Assembly: GCF_018406605.1 (NCBI RefSeq)
Contig: NZ_AP024545.1
Coordinates: 744,001-808,000 of the forward strand
Length of the DNA stretch: 64,000 nucleotides
Direction: 5' to 3'
Source of the DNA: Noviluteimonas caseinilytica
GTDB taxonomy: Bacteria > Pseudomonadota > Gammaproteobacteria > Xanthomonadales > Xanthomonadaceae
The notes under the pieces were generated by a model. The model did not search any database, was not told where the DNA came from, and was given only the letters and a program-made list of their open reading frames with translations. Below are positions 21,455-31,031 of this stretch, in pieces. Position numbers and translations under genes: made by a program. Numbering within the stretch: the first letter of the stretch is position 1; each line of letters opens with the position of its first letter.

Positions 21455-22140
21455 GCGATCGTCGCCATGCGACCGGTGCGCTGGTCGCGGCGGTGCGAGT
21501 AGAAGCGCGGGTCGGCGATCGTGTCGAAGTCGCCGCCGTGGATGTCGGTGATGCCGGCGCGGGCGAGGCGTTGCCGCGCGAGTGCGTAGAGGTCCACGCG
21601 CCAATGGCCGGGGCGTGTCGCGAAGAAGGCGCGTTCGGCGTCGCGCGATTGCGACACGAAGGCGTCGTGCACTTCTTCCCCGATCTCATACGACGCCACG
21701 CCGGCCGCGGGCCCGAGCCACGCGACGATGTCCTCGCGCGGCGTGCGCATGGCATCGAGCGTGGTTTCGAGCACGCCGGCGGCGAGGCCGCGCCAACCGG
21801 CGTGGGCGGCGGCGAGTTCGTCGGCGTTGCGCGAGGCGAACACGACCGGCATGCAATCCGCGGTGAGGATGGCGAGGACGGTGCCGGGCGTGCGCGTGAG
21901 GGCTGCGTCGGCTTCGGGTTCATCGGTCTCCGGTTCGACCGCGACGTGCGTGCCGTGCACCTGGCGGATCCAGCGGGGCGCGGAGGGCAAGGCGAAGCGT
22001 TCGATCAGGTCGCGACGGTTCTGTTCAACGGAGGAGGCGTCGTCGCCGCTGCGGAGGCCGAGGTTGAAGGTGTCGAAGGGCGGCAACGAGTGGCCTGCGC
22101 CGAAGCGCAGGGTCGTGAAGGTGACGATGCCCGGAGACAT
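21439..22140 (-). CDS. pgeF: peptidoglycan editing factor / laccase-domain purine nucleoside phosphorylase (YfiH/PgeF)
   Basis: A 233-residue Cu-oxidase_4/YfiH family protein with the three metal-site segments RQVHGTHV, LTADCMPVV (Cys) and AAAHAGWRGLAAG (His). Family members have been described as purine nucleoside phosphorylase/adenosine deaminase-type enzymes and as PgeF, which removes L-Ser-containing mis-incorporations from peptidoglycan precursors. The start is the ATG at 22140 (MSPGIVTF). The frame is open to 22209 only because it reads through a repeat giving HSREGGNPE, a familiar artefact. Lies downstream of rluD, a common pairing. Confidence 0.93.
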   Translation of the reverse strand: MSPGIVTFTTLRFGAGHSLPPFDTFNLGLRSGDDASSVEQNRRDLIERFALPSAPRWIRQVHGTHVAVEPETDEPEADAALTRTPGTVLAILTADCMPVVFASRNADELAAAHAGWRGLAAGVLETTLDAMRTPREDIVAWLGPAAGVASYEIGEEVHDAFVSQSRDAERAFFATRPGHWRVDLYALARQRLARAGITDIHGGDFDTIADPRFYSHRRDQRTGRMATIAWIAP

Positions 22141-22173
22141 CGGCCACGCCGCACGTAGCACCGCACCCTCTGG

Positions 22174-22193
22174 ATTCCCGCCTTCGCGGGAAT
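22174..22193. repeat. 20-base ATTCCC-N8-GGGAAT palindromic element
   Basis: ATTCCCGC-CTTC-GCGGGAAT lies in the 68-base gap between rluD and pgeF, flanked by TGG and GACGGG. It fits the pattern of the dRS3-type dispersed repeats first described in Neisseria and seen in many beta- and gammaproteobacteria. It could act as a weak rluD transcription attenuator. Confidence 0.7.
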
Positions 22194-22208
22194 GACGGGC
22201 CGACTGCA

Positions 22209-23216
22209 TTACTTGCCCTTCTCCACCGCAGCCCGCGCGTCATCGCGCAGCGCATCCATCAAGCCGCGCATGTCCGCCGGCACCGGCGCCGTGCAGCGCA
22301 CCGGTTCGCCCGTCGTGGGATGCGTGAACTCCAACGTTTCCGCATGCAGCGCCTGCCGCTTGAACGTGCGCAGGGCTTCGATCAGTTCGGGCGTCGCGCC
22401 GCGCGGCAGCTTCAGCGGGCCGCCGTACAGCGGATCGCCGACGATCGGATGCTTCAGGTGCGCCATGTGCACGCGGATCTGGTGCGTGCGGCCCGTCTCC
22501 AGGCGGCATTCCAGGGCGGTGTGCGCGCGGAAGCGTTCGCGCAGCCGGTAATGCGTGATGGCTTCGCGGCCGTCCTCGCGCACGGCCATCTTGATGCGGT
22601 CGCGCGGATGGCGGTCGATCGCCAGGTTGGCGGTGCCGCCGGACACCAGCGCACCCACGACGACGGCGAGGTACTGGCGATGCACGCCGCGCGAGGCGAG
22701 CTGTTCGACCAGCGCGGTGTGCGCCGGCAGCGTGCGCGCGACCACCATGACGCCGGAGGTGTCCTTGTCGAGGCGATGCACGATGCCGGCGCGCGGCAGC
22801 GCGGAGAGGCCGGGGTCGCGATGGAGCAGCGCATTCACCAGCGTGCCGGTCGGATTGCCTGCCCCGGGGTGCACCACCAGGCCGGCGGGCTTGTCGAGGA
22901 CGAACACCGCCTCGTCCTCGTAGAGCACGTCGAGCGGGATGTCCTCGGGGGCGGCGGTGGTCTGGATGTCCAGGACCACGATCAGCGAGACCGACTCCCC
23001 GCCGCGCACCGGATCGCGGCCGCGCACCTGCTTGCCTTCCAGCAGGGCGTCGCCGGTCTTGATCCACTCGGACAGGCGCGAACGCGAAAACTCGGGGAAC
23101 AATTCGGCCAGCACGGCGTCGAACCGCCGCCCCGCCGCACTGTCGGGCACCACCGCGAAGCGCGGTTCCGCCTCCGGGGAGGTCTCGTTGATGGGGTCCA
23201 GCTCGGGGGTGCTCAT
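22209..23216 (-). CDS. rluD: 23S rRNA pseudouridine synthase RluD
   Basis: Makes pseudouridines 1911, 1915 and 1917 in helix 69 of 23S rRNA. The 335-residue product has an S4 RNA-binding domain (about 28-90) and the RluA-family catalytic motif [12 protein letters not shown] with Asp150, plus [20 protein letters not shown]. The ATG at 23216 (MSTPELDP) is the first start compatible with homology. It diverges from bamD across 109 bases, the arrangement known from E. coli (rluD/bamD) and most gammaproteobacteria. Confidence 0.96.
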   Translation of the reverse strand: MSTPELDPINETSPEAEPRFAVVPDSAAGRRFDAVLAELFPEFSRSRLSEWIKTGDALLEGKQVRGRDPVRGGESVSLIVVLDIQTTAAPEDIPLDVLYEDEAVFVLDKPAGLVVHPGAGNPTGTLVNALLHRDPGLSALPRAGIVHRLDKDTSGVMVVARTLPAHTALVEQLASRGVHRQYLAVVVGALVSGGTANLAIDRHPRDRIKMAVREDGREAITHYRLRERFRAHTALECRLETGRTHQIRVHMAHLKHPIVGDPLYGGPLKLPRGATPELIEALRTFKRQALHAETLEFTHPTTGEPVRCTAPVPADMRGLMDALRDDARAAVEKGK

Positions 23217-23274
23217 GCGCAAGTCCGGTTCAGGCGCGGTACCGAACGTCGGCCCCGGGCAGTTGTGGCGGACT

Positions 23275-23282
23275 GGTATTAT
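23275..23282 (+). promoter_or_regulatory. extended -10 promoter candidate for bamD
   Basis: TGGTATTAT (23274-23282) fits an extended -10 element (TGn plus TATTAT) with no good -35 at 17 bases. It lies 44 bases upstream of the bamD ATG within the divergent rluD/bamD region. Confidence 0.4.
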
Positions 23283-23325
23283 CCGCGCCTCGCGCCCCAA
23301 GCGCCCCTCACCCGGCTTCCCGTCC

Positions 23326-24186
23326 ATGACTCATCGCTCCATGACGCTGCGCCCCCTGCTGTTCCTGCTGATCGCCCTGGTGCTGGCCACCTCGGGCTGC
23401 TCCAAGTTCAGCAAGCTGTGGAAGGACGAGAACAAGAACGAGGGCCAGCCGGTCGAGGTGATCTACGACAAGGCCCACGGCTACATGCGCGAAGAGCGCT
23501 GGGCCAGCGCGACCGAAACCTTCCAGCGCCTCGTCGCCCAGTACCCGTACGGTGCGTACACCGAGCAGGCGCTGATGGAAATGGCGTACGCGGAGTTCAA
23601 GTCGGGCAAGCACGACGACGCGATCTCCACGATCGACCGCTTCATCCGCACCTATCCCACGCATCGCAACATCGCGTACTTCTATTACCTGCGCGGGCTG
23701 TCCAACTCCACGCGCAACGCCATCTTCCTGTCGAAGGTCTTCGACCTGCAGATGAGCAACCGCGACCTGTCCACGCCGATGCAGGCCTACAACGACTTCT
23801 CGATCGTGGCCGAGCGCTACCCGAACAGCCGCTACGCCGCCGACGCGGGCCAGCGGATGATCGACCTGCGCAACCTGTTCGCGAAGCACGAGCTCGACAC
23901 GGCGCTGTACTACCTGCGCCGCGGCGCCAACGTGGCGGCGATCGAGCGCGCGAAGTACCTGCTGGAGACGTATCCGCAGACCAGGCACCAGAACGACGCG
24001 GTCGCTGTGCTGGGCGAGGCCTACACCAAGCTCGGCAACACGGCGCTGGCCAACGATGCCCGGCGCGTGCTGGAGCAGAACGATCCCAAGCACCCGTGGC
24101 TCACGGGCGACTGGCCGGACTATCCGTCCAACTTCCGCAAGCTCAACCCGTTCGCGGGCGAGAAGAGCGCGGCGGGGCACGACTGA
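23326..24186 (+). CDS. bamD: outer membrane assembly lipoprotein BamD
   Basis: Essential BAM-complex lipoprotein that folds beta-barrel proteins with BamA. The 286-residue product has a type II signal peptide with lipobox TSGC (Cys25) and about five TPR units (motifs such as [41 protein letters not shown] split over neighbouring repeats). The ATG at 23326 is used; a Met five codons on (MTLRPLLF) is an alternative. It is followed by a strong terminator. Confidence 0.97.
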   Translation: MTHRSMTLRPLLFLLIALVLATSGCSKFSKLWKDENKNEGQPVEVIYDKAHGYMREERWASATETFQRLVAQYPYGAYTEQALMEMAYAEFKSGKHDDAISTIDRFIRTYPTHRNIAYFYYLRGLSNSTRNAIFLSKVFDLQMSNRDLSTPMQAYNDFSIVAERYPNSRYAADAGQRMIDLRNLFAKHELDTALYYLRRGANVAAIERAKYLLETYPQTRHQNDAVAVLGEAYTKLGNTALANDARRVLEQNDPKHPWLTGDWPDYPSNFRKLNPFAGEKSAAGHD

Positions 24187-24208
24187 GGTCGTTCCAGGAG
24201 TTGAACTG

Positions 24209-24236
24209 AAAACCCCCGCGATCGCGGGGGTTTTTG
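24209..24236. terminator. bidirectional Rho-independent terminator between bamD and nadE
   Basis: The stem CCCCCGCG-AT-CGCGGGGG is followed by TTTTTGTTT on the plus strand and preceded by GAAAA, giving a U-run on the minus strand too. It serves the convergent bamD (stop 24186) and nadE (stop 24243). Confidence 0.93.
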
Positions 24237-24242
24237 TTTGGG

Positions 24243-25886
24243 CTACGAATATCCGTTGGTGATCGGATAACGGCGTTCGCGGCCGAAGGCGCGGCGCGAC
24301 ACCTTCGGGCCCGGCGCGGCCTGGTGGCGCTTCCATTCGCTGATGCGCACCAGCCGCAGCACGCGTTCCACCGTGGCGGCGTCGAAGCCCGCGGCGACGA
24401 TCTCGTCGCGCGCCTGTTCCTGGTCGATGTGGCGATAGAGGATTGCGTCCAGCACGTCGTAGGGGGGCAGCGAATCCTGGTCTTTCTGGTTTTCGCGCAG
24501 CTCCGCCGACGGCGGGCGATCGATCACGCCCTCGGGGATCGCCAGCCCGCCATGCGGCGCCGCGCCGCCTGCGGCATTGCGCCAGCGCGCGAGGTCGTAC
24601 ACCTCGGTCTTGTACAGGTCCTTGATCGGCGCGTAGCCGCCGCACATGTCGCCGTAGATCGTGGCGTAGCCCACCGCGTACTCGCTCTTGTTGCCGGTGG
24701 TGAGCAGGAGGCCGCCGAACTTGTTCGACAGCGCCATCAGCAGCACGCCGCGGCTGCGCGATTGCAGGTTCTCTTCCGCCACGTCGGGCGCGCGATCGGC
24801 GAACAACGGGCCCAGCGCTTCCATGAAGCCCTTGAACGGCGCTTCGATCGAGACGGTTTCCAGCCGCACGCCGAGCGATTTGCATTGCACGGCGGCGAGG
24901 TCGTTCGACAGGTCCGCGGTAAAGCGCGACGGCAAGCGCACGGCGGTGACGTTCTCCGCGCCGATCGCATCGACGGCGATGGCGAGCACGACGGACGAAT
25001 CCAGCCCGCCGGACAGGCCCAGCCACACCTTGTCGAACCCGTTCTTCGCGCAGTAATCGCGCGTGCCGCGCACGATCGCGCGCCAGGCGAGCGCGTCGCG
25101 GCCTTCGTCGTCTTCCGCGGGCCAGTGCACGGGCGCGAACTTGCGCGTGTCCGGATCGAAGTCCGCGATCAACAGGTGGTTTTCGAACGCGCGCGCCGCC
25201 GCATGCACGGTGCCGTCGCCGTCGGCGATCACCGACGCACCATCGAACACGACCGCGTCCTGCCCGCCGACCGTATTGAGATACGCGAGGGCGACGCCGG
25301 ATTCGGCGACACGCTCCGCCAGCAGGCCATCGCGCTGCGCGTGCTTGTCGCGTTCGAACGGCGAGGCGTTGGGCACCAGCACGAGTTGCGCGCCGGCGTC
25401 GACCGTGCGCGCGAGCGGCTCGGGGAACCACAGGTCTTCGCAGATCACCAGGCCGATGCGCGCGCCGTCGAGCTCGAACATGCACGGTTCGCCGTCGGGG
25501 TCGACGTCGAAGTAGCGGCGTTCGTCGAACACGGCGTAGTTGGGGAGTTCGCGCTTGCGGTAGGTCTGTTCGATCGCGCCGTCGCGCAGCACGCTGGCGG
25601 CGTTGTAGACCACCGCGCCCGCGGCCTGCGGCCAGCCGACGACGGCGACGATGCCGCGCACTTCGCTCGCGATCGCCTGCATCGCGGCCTCGCAATCGGC
25701 GAGGAAGCGCGGGCGCAGCAGGAGGTCTTCCGGCGGGTAGCCGCTGAGGGCGAGCTCGGGGAACAGGATGACGTCGGCGCCGTGCTCGTCGCGCGCCTGC
25801 GCCGCCAGGCGCACGATGCGCGCGGCGTTGGCGGCGATCGCGCCGACCGGGAAATCGCACTGCGCCATCGCGATCCGAAGCGTCAT
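24243..25886 (-). CDS. nadE: glutamine-dependent NAD+ synthase
   Basis: Converts nicotinic acid adenine dinucleotide to NAD using glutamine-derived ammonia. The 547-residue product fuses an N-terminal nitrilase-type glutaminase domain with a C-terminal ammonia-dependent synthase. The nitrilase triad is visible as Glu44 in LFPELALSGY, Lys110 in YRKRELPNY and Cys148 in LVICEDLWFP. The synthase has the PP-loop motif GLSGGLDSSV near 285. An AGGAGA ribosome site precedes the ATG. Downstream of the topoisomerase gene by 40 bases. Confidence 0.96.
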   Translation of the reverse strand: MTLRIAMAQCDFPVGAIAANAARIVRLAAQARDEHGADVILFPELALSGYPPEDLLLRPRFLADCEAAMQAIASEVRGIVAVVGWPQAAGAVVYNAASVLRDGAIEQTYRKRELPNYAVFDERRYFDVDPDGEPCMFELDGARIGLVICEDLWFPEPLARTVDAGAQLVLVPNASPFERDKHAQRDGLLAERVAESGVALAYLNTVGGQDAVVFDGASVIADGDGTVHAAARAFENHLLIADFDPDTRKFAPVHWPAEDDEGRDALAWRAIVRGTRDYCAKNGFDKVWLGLSGGLDSSVVLAIAVDAIGAENVTAVRLPSRFTADLSNDLAAVQCKSLGVRLETVSIEAPFKGFMEALGPLFADRAPDVAEENLQSRSRGVLLMALSNKFGGLLLTTGNKSEYAVGYATIYGDMCGGYAPIKDLYKTEVYDLARWRNAAGGAAPHGGLAIPEGVIDRPPSAELRENQKDQDSLPPYDVLDAILYRHIDQEQARDEIVAAGFDAATVERVLRLVRISEWKRHQAAPGPKVSRRAFGRERRYPITNGYS

Positions 25887-25926
25887 CCGGGTCTCCTGCC
25901 CACGCGGGGACGCGCAGTGTATCGCG

Positions 25927-27024
25927 TCACTTCGCGGCGGATTTGCCGTTGCCTTTCGCCCTGGGCCGTTGCTTCGCCTCGCGCCGCGCGGCCCGCAGCA
26001 ACCGCAGCGCCGCCTGCTCCCACTGTCGCGGGCCCTTCGCGTTGCCGGCCGCGCGCTGCAGGCGCCCGTCTTCCCACGCCGCGAACACCACCGGATCGAT
26101 GTACGACTTCCGGCACACCGCCGGCGTGTTGCGCAGGGACTCGGCCACCGACTTCACCACCGTGTTGCACAACGCCGTCGCCACGCGCGCGTTGACGGTG
26201 CCGTTGGCCTTGCGCGGGACCTCCTGCACGGCGAGCAGGCGCAGCGCGCTCAGCGTGCCGCTCCAGGTGCGGAAATCCTTCGCGGTGAATTCGCCGCCCA
26301 TCGCGGTCTGCAGGTAGTCGTTCACCGTGCCGGAGTCGACGGGCTGCGGATTGCCCTCGTCGTCTTCGTACTGGAACAACTGCTGCCCGCGCAGCTGCTG
26401 GATGCGGCGCACGATGCGCGACAGGCGCGCATCGTTGAGCACCACGTCGTGCTCCAGCCCGCTCTTGCCGCGGAAGCGCATGCGCATGCGTCCGCCCTTG
26501 AGGAATTCGACGTGGCGGTTGCGCAGCGTGGTCAGGCCGAACGACTTGTTGTCCTTCGCGTATTCGTCGTTGCCGATGCGCACCAGCGTGTCGGCCATGA
26601 TGCCGACGACGATCGCGGTGACTTTCTCGCGCGGCAATCCCGGCAGGCCGAGGTCGCGGCGCAGCGCGCGGCGCAGGTGCGGCAACGCGGCGCCGAAGGC
26701 GATGATGCGGTCGAACTTTTCGGCATCGCGCACTTCCGACCAGCGCGCGTGGTAGCGGTATTGCTTGCGGCCGCGCGCGTCGCGCCCGGTGGCCTGCAGG
26801 TGTCCGTTGGAACGCGTGCAGATCCACACGTCGCGATACGCGGGCGGGATGGCGAGCTTGCGGATGCGTTGCAGCGTGGCGGGATCGCGGACCACGCGAC
26901 CGGCGGCATCGAGGTATGCGAACCCCTTGCCGGCGCGGCGGCGGCGCAGGCCCGGATCGCTGTCGGAGACGTAGACCAGGCCGCCTTCTTCGGCGGATTG
27001 GACGTTGGGGTCGGTCGAGGCCAT
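25927..27024 (-). CDS. DNA topoisomerase IB (poxvirus/bacterial type)
   Basis: Relaxes supercoils by transient 3'-phosphotyrosyl cleavage. The 365-residue protein shows the bacterial TopIB plan: an N-terminal DNA-clamp domain (about 15-100, including LAIPPAYRDVWICTR and GRDARGRKQYRYH) and a catalytic domain with the Arg segment KDFRTW (about 249-254). The catalytic Tyr308 is in CRKSYIDP. The tail is Lys/Arg-rich. The ATG at 27024 is chosen over a longer frame because homology begins at VYVSDSDPGL. Confidence 0.94.
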   Translation of the reverse strand: MASTDPNVQSAEEGGLVYVSDSDPGLRRRRAGKGFAYLDAAGRVVRDPATLQRIRKLAIPPAYRDVWICTRSNGHLQATGRDARGRKQYRYHARWSEVRDAEKFDRIIAFGAALPHLRRALRRDLGLPGLPREKVTAIVVGIMADTLVRIGNDEYAKDNKSFGLTTLRNRHVEFLKGGRMRMRFRGKSGLEHDVVLNDARLSRIVRRIQQLRGQQLFQYEDDEGNPQPVDSGTVNDYLQTAMGGEFTAKDFRTWSGTLSALRLLAVQEVPRKANGTVNARVATALCNTVVKSVAESLRNTPAVCRKSYIDPVVFAAWEDGRLQRAAGNAKGPRQWEQAALRLLRAARREAKQRPRAKGNGKSAAK

Positions 27025-27076
27025 GCCGCAAAGTGGCGGCTGGCGTGTCAACGGAGTGTCCTGCTTCGTCGGCGGA

Positions 27077-27110
27077 CCTCTCCCCAACCCCTCTCCTGGA
27101 AGGAGAGGGG
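27077..27110. terminator. hairpin of the CCTCTCCCC/GGAGAGGGG repeat type downstream of sucD
   Basis: CCCCTCTCCT (27088-27097) and AGGAGAGGGG (27101-27110) form a perfect 10-base stem with a 3-base loop, preceded by a partial copy CCTCTCCCCAA. It lies 16 bases beyond the sucD stop on the minus strand and could end sucCD transcription, although there is no clear U-run. The motif resembles a short dispersed intergenic repeat common in xanthomonads. Confidence 0.55.
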
Positions 27111-27125
27111 CTCAAGCAGGAAGGC

Positions 27126-28001
<876 letters not shown>

Positions 28002-28012
28002 GTGTCGGGTCC

Positions 28013-29179
28013 TTACTTGCGGGCGGCGGCAGCAACCGCCTTCTTCGCGCCGTCGTTGATGTCGTCGGCGGCGATGATCGCCAGTCCCGAATTCTTGAGG
28101 ATCTCCTTGCCGGCTTCGACGTTCGTGCCTTCCAGGCGCACGATCACCGGCACCTTGACGTCGACTTCCTTGACCGCCGCGATGATGCCCTCGGCGATCA
28201 TGTCGCAGCGGACGATGCCGCCGAAGATGTTCACGAAGATCGCCTTGATGTGCGCGTCGCGCAGGATCAGCTTGAAGGCTTCGGTCACGCGTTCCTTGGT
28301 GGCGCCGCCGCCCACGTCGAGGAAGTTGGCCGGCTCGCCGCCATTGAGCTTGATGACGTCCATCGTCGCCATCGCAAGGCCCGCGCCGTTGACCATGCAG
28401 CCGATGTTGCCGTCCATGGTCACGTAGTTGAGGTCGTGCTGGCTGGCGAGCACTTCGGTCTCGTCTTCCTGGCGGATGTCGCGCATCGCGGCGAGTTCCG
28501 GATGGCGGAACGTCGCGTTGTCGTCGGAGTTGATCTTGCCGTCGAGGACCGCGAGGTTGCCGTCGGTCATGATCGCCAGCGGGTTGAGTTCGACCAGCGC
28601 CAGGTCCTTCTCGTTGAACAGCTTCGCCAGGCCCAGCATGATCTTCGTCAGCTGGTTCACCTGCTTGGCGTTCAGGCCGAGCGCGAAGCCCATCTCGCGG
28701 CACTGGTAGGGCTGCAGGCCCTGCACGTAGTTCACGTGCAGCGTCTTGATGGCGTCCGGGTTTTCTTCCGCCGTCTTTTCGATTTCCACGCCGCCGTCGG
28801 CCGAGGCGATGAAGGTGATCGCCTTGCTCGAGCGATCGACCAGCACCGACAAGTACAGCTCCTGCGCGATGTCGGTGGCCTGGGTGATCAGCACGCAATC
28901 CACCGGCAGGGCGACGCCGGCCGACTGGTAGGTTTCCATCTTCGTGCCGAGCATGCCCTTGGCGTAGTCGCGCACTTCGTCGTAGGTCTTGGCGAGCTTC
29001 ACGCCGCCGGCCTTGCCGCGGCCGCCCGCGTGGATCTGGGCCTTGACCACCCAGAAATCGCCGCCGATGGCCTTGGCCGCGTCGACGGCCTCCTCCGGCG
29101 TGCGCGCAACGCGCCCGGCCGGGACCGCGATGCCGTAGTCGGCAAACAACTGCTTCGCCTGGTATTCGTGGAAGTTCAT
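28013..29179 (-). CDS. sucC: succinyl-CoA synthetase beta subunit
   Basis: ADP/GDP-forming beta subunit pairing with SucD. The 388-residue protein begins [20 protein letters not shown]. It carries an ATP-grasp domain ([13 protein letters not shown], about 50-62) and a C-terminal CoA-ligase flavodoxin-like fold with [10 protein letters not shown]. Length is that of E. coli SucC (388). Divergent from pilS with a 198-base gap holding both promoters. Confidence 0.98.
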   Translation of the reverse strand: MNFHEYQAKQLFADYGIAVPAGRVARTPEEAVDAAKAIGGDFWVVKAQIHAGGRGKAGGVKLAKTYDEVRDYAKGMLGTKMETYQSAGVALPVDCVLITQATDIAQELYLSVLVDRSSKAITFIASADGGVEIEKTAEENPDAIKTLHVNYVQGLQPYQCREMGFALGLNAKQVNQLTKIMLGLAKLFNEKDLALVELNPLAIMTDGNLAVLDGKINSDDNATFRHPELAAMRDIRQEDETEVLASQHDLNYVTMDGNIGCMVNGAGLAMATMDVIKLNGGEPANFLDVGGGATKERVTEAFKLILRDAHIKAIFVNIFGGIVRCDMIAEGIIAAVKEVDVKVPVIVRLEGTNVEAGKEILKNSGLAIIAADDINDGAKKAVAAAARK

Positions 29180-29342
29180 GCGTCACCAATGAGGGGAGAG
29201 TCCCCGCGCGAAAAACCCCTCCCTGACCACGAGCGGGGCTCGTCGTCCGGCGGCCGATGGGCCGGGGCGCGCGAAAAGGGCGCGTATTGTCGCCGATGCC
29301 GCACCCGCGGGGCAAAGCCGCCGTCCCCTTGCGGCCGACCCC

Positions 29343-29348
29343 TATACT
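29343..29348 (+). promoter_or_regulatory. possible pilS -10 element
   Basis: TATACT lies 29 bases upstream of the assigned pilS TTG start. No convincing -35 is seen 16-18 bases before it, so this is tentative. Confidence 0.25.
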
Positions 29349-29377
29349 CCCGGCCAACCTCTGCCGGATTCCGAAGC

Positions 29378-30967
29378 TTGCCGCGCACGCCCGCCGCCCC
29401 CGCGACGACCGAAAGCGCCCTGCGCCGCGAGCTCTATTTCTTCACGCTCTACCGCGCCCTCGAGGCCGGATTGCTGGCGCTGGTCCTCTTCAGCCCCTTC
29501 GGCGGCTTCTTCGAGCAGGCGCGCTACCCCGTGCTCGGGCGCACCGCGGCCACCTGCTACCTGTTCGCGGCGGTCGTGCTGTTCATCACCGGCCGGCGCG
29601 GCGGGTTCCCGCAGCAGGCGTTGTGGGGCGTGCTGGTCGACATCGTTGCCGCCACGGTGGCGATCCATGCCTTGCCGGGCTCGGCCTCGGGCATCGCCCT
29701 GATGCTGCTGTTCAACGTGGGCGCGGCGTCGTTGTTCCTGCCGCTGCGCTACGGCCTGGGCGCGGCGGCGCTGGGCGGCGTGGCGCTGATCGGCGAATTC
29801 ATCTGGAGCGCCTTCGACAGCGGCGGGTCGCTGCGCTCCACCGCCGAACTGCTGATGTTCTCGATCAGCTTCATGGCGGTGGCCACGCTCACCAACCTGC
29901 TGGGCCGGCAGATGCGCGACAGCCAGGCGCTCGCGGAAAAGCGCGGCGTGGAAGCGGCGAACCTGGCCGAGGTGAGCGAGCTGATCATCCACCGCATGCG
30001 CACCGGCGTGCTGATGATCGACGGCGACGGCCGCGTGCGCATCGCGAACGAAGCCGCGCGCCTGCTGATCGGCGGGCACAGCGACGACACCCTGGAAACG
30101 CTGGCGCCGGAACTCGAACGCCGCCTGCGCCGCTGGCGCCACGATGGCGTGTCCGACGACACACCGCTGCAACTGGCGCCCGACCTCCCGGAAATCGTCC
30201 CGCGCTTCACGCGCCTGCTGGCCGACAGCGACCAGTCGCTGGTGTTCCTCGACGACACCACGCTGCTGTCGCGCCGCGCCGAATCGATGACGCTCGCGAC
30301 CCTCGGCCGTTTCTCCGCCAGCCTCGCGCACGAAATCCGCAACCCGCTCGCGGCGATCTCCTACGCGACGCAGTTGCTGGAGGAATCGCGCGAGATCCTC
30401 GACGCCGACCGCCGCCTGCTGGAAATCATCCACCAGCAGACGATGCGCATGAACGGCATCGTCGAGAACGTGCTGGGCCTGGCGCGCCGCGAACGCGCGC
30501 AGCCGGAATACATCGAGCTGGTCGGCTTCGCGCGGCGCTTCGCCGAGGAATACCGCACCAACCATCCGCTCGAAGAAGACACGCTCAACGTGACGTCCGA
30601 ACACCCGTCGGTCCCCGCGCTGGCCGATCCGCGCCAGCTGCACCAGGTGCTCGTGGCGCTGGTGCACAACGCGCTGACCTACGGGCGCATGCCGGGCCAG
30701 CCGGCGCGCGTGACGCTGCACATCGGCAACCCGCACGGCCCGCAAATCGACGTGCTCGATCGCGGCCCGGGCATCCCCGAGACCGTCGCCGCGCAGCTGT
30801 TCCGTCCGTTCTTCACGACCTCCGGCCACGGCACGGGCCTGGGCCTCTACATCGCGCGCGAGTTGTGCCGCGCCAACCAGGCGACGCTGGAATACCTGTC
30901 GGTGCCGGGGGGCGGGTGTTGTTTCCGGATCCGGCTCGCGGGTCCGCATTCACTTCTTCCGACGTGA
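29378..30967 (+). CDS. pilS: type IV pilus two-component sensor kinase PilS
   Basis: Inner-membrane histidine kinase that senses pilin level and phosphorylates PilR. The 529-residue product has about six N-terminal membrane helices (about 20-180), a PAS-like stretch (about 195-290), a HisKA domain with His318 ([16 protein letters not shown]), and an HATPase domain with N box [15 protein letters not shown] and GTGLGLYIA. No ATG exists before the first membrane helices, so the TTG at 29378 is assigned; the start is uncertain by a few codons. pilR follows after 64 bases. Confidence 0.93.
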   Translation: MPRTPAAPATTESALRRELYFFTLYRALEAGLLALVLFSPFGGFFEQARYPVLGRTAATCYLFAAVVLFITGRRGGFPQQALWGVLVDIVAATVAIHALPGSASGIALMLLFNVGAASLFLPLRYGLGAAALGGVALIGEFIWSAFDSGGSLRSTAELLMFSISFMAVATLTNLLGRQMRDSQALAEKRGVEAANLAEVSELIIHRMRTGVLMIDGDGRVRIANEAARLLIGGHSDDTLETLAPELERRLRRWRHDGVSDDTPLQLAPDLPEIVPRFTRLLADSDQSLVFLDDTTLLSRRAESMTLATLGRFSASLAHEIRNPLAAISYATQLLEESREILDADRRLLEIIHQQTMRMNGIVENVLGLARRERAQPEYIELVGFARRFAEEYRTNHPLEEDTLNVTSEHPSVPALADPRQLHQVLVALVHNALTYGRMPGQPARVTLHIGNPHGPQIDVLDRGPGIPETVAAQLFRPFFTTSGHGTGLGLYIARELCRANQATLEYLSVPGGGCCFRIRLAGPHSLLPT

Positions 30968-31031
30968 TCGCATCGTCTTCCGCTTCACGGGGCGGTCCGG
31001 GTAAGGTGTGCCCCGGGGGAAAGGGAGCACG

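Noticed and set aside
22141..22209. N-terminal extension of PgeF reading HSREGGNPE
   Set aside because: Encoded by a dispersed ATTCCC/GGGAAT repeat; the family starts at the ATG at 22140.
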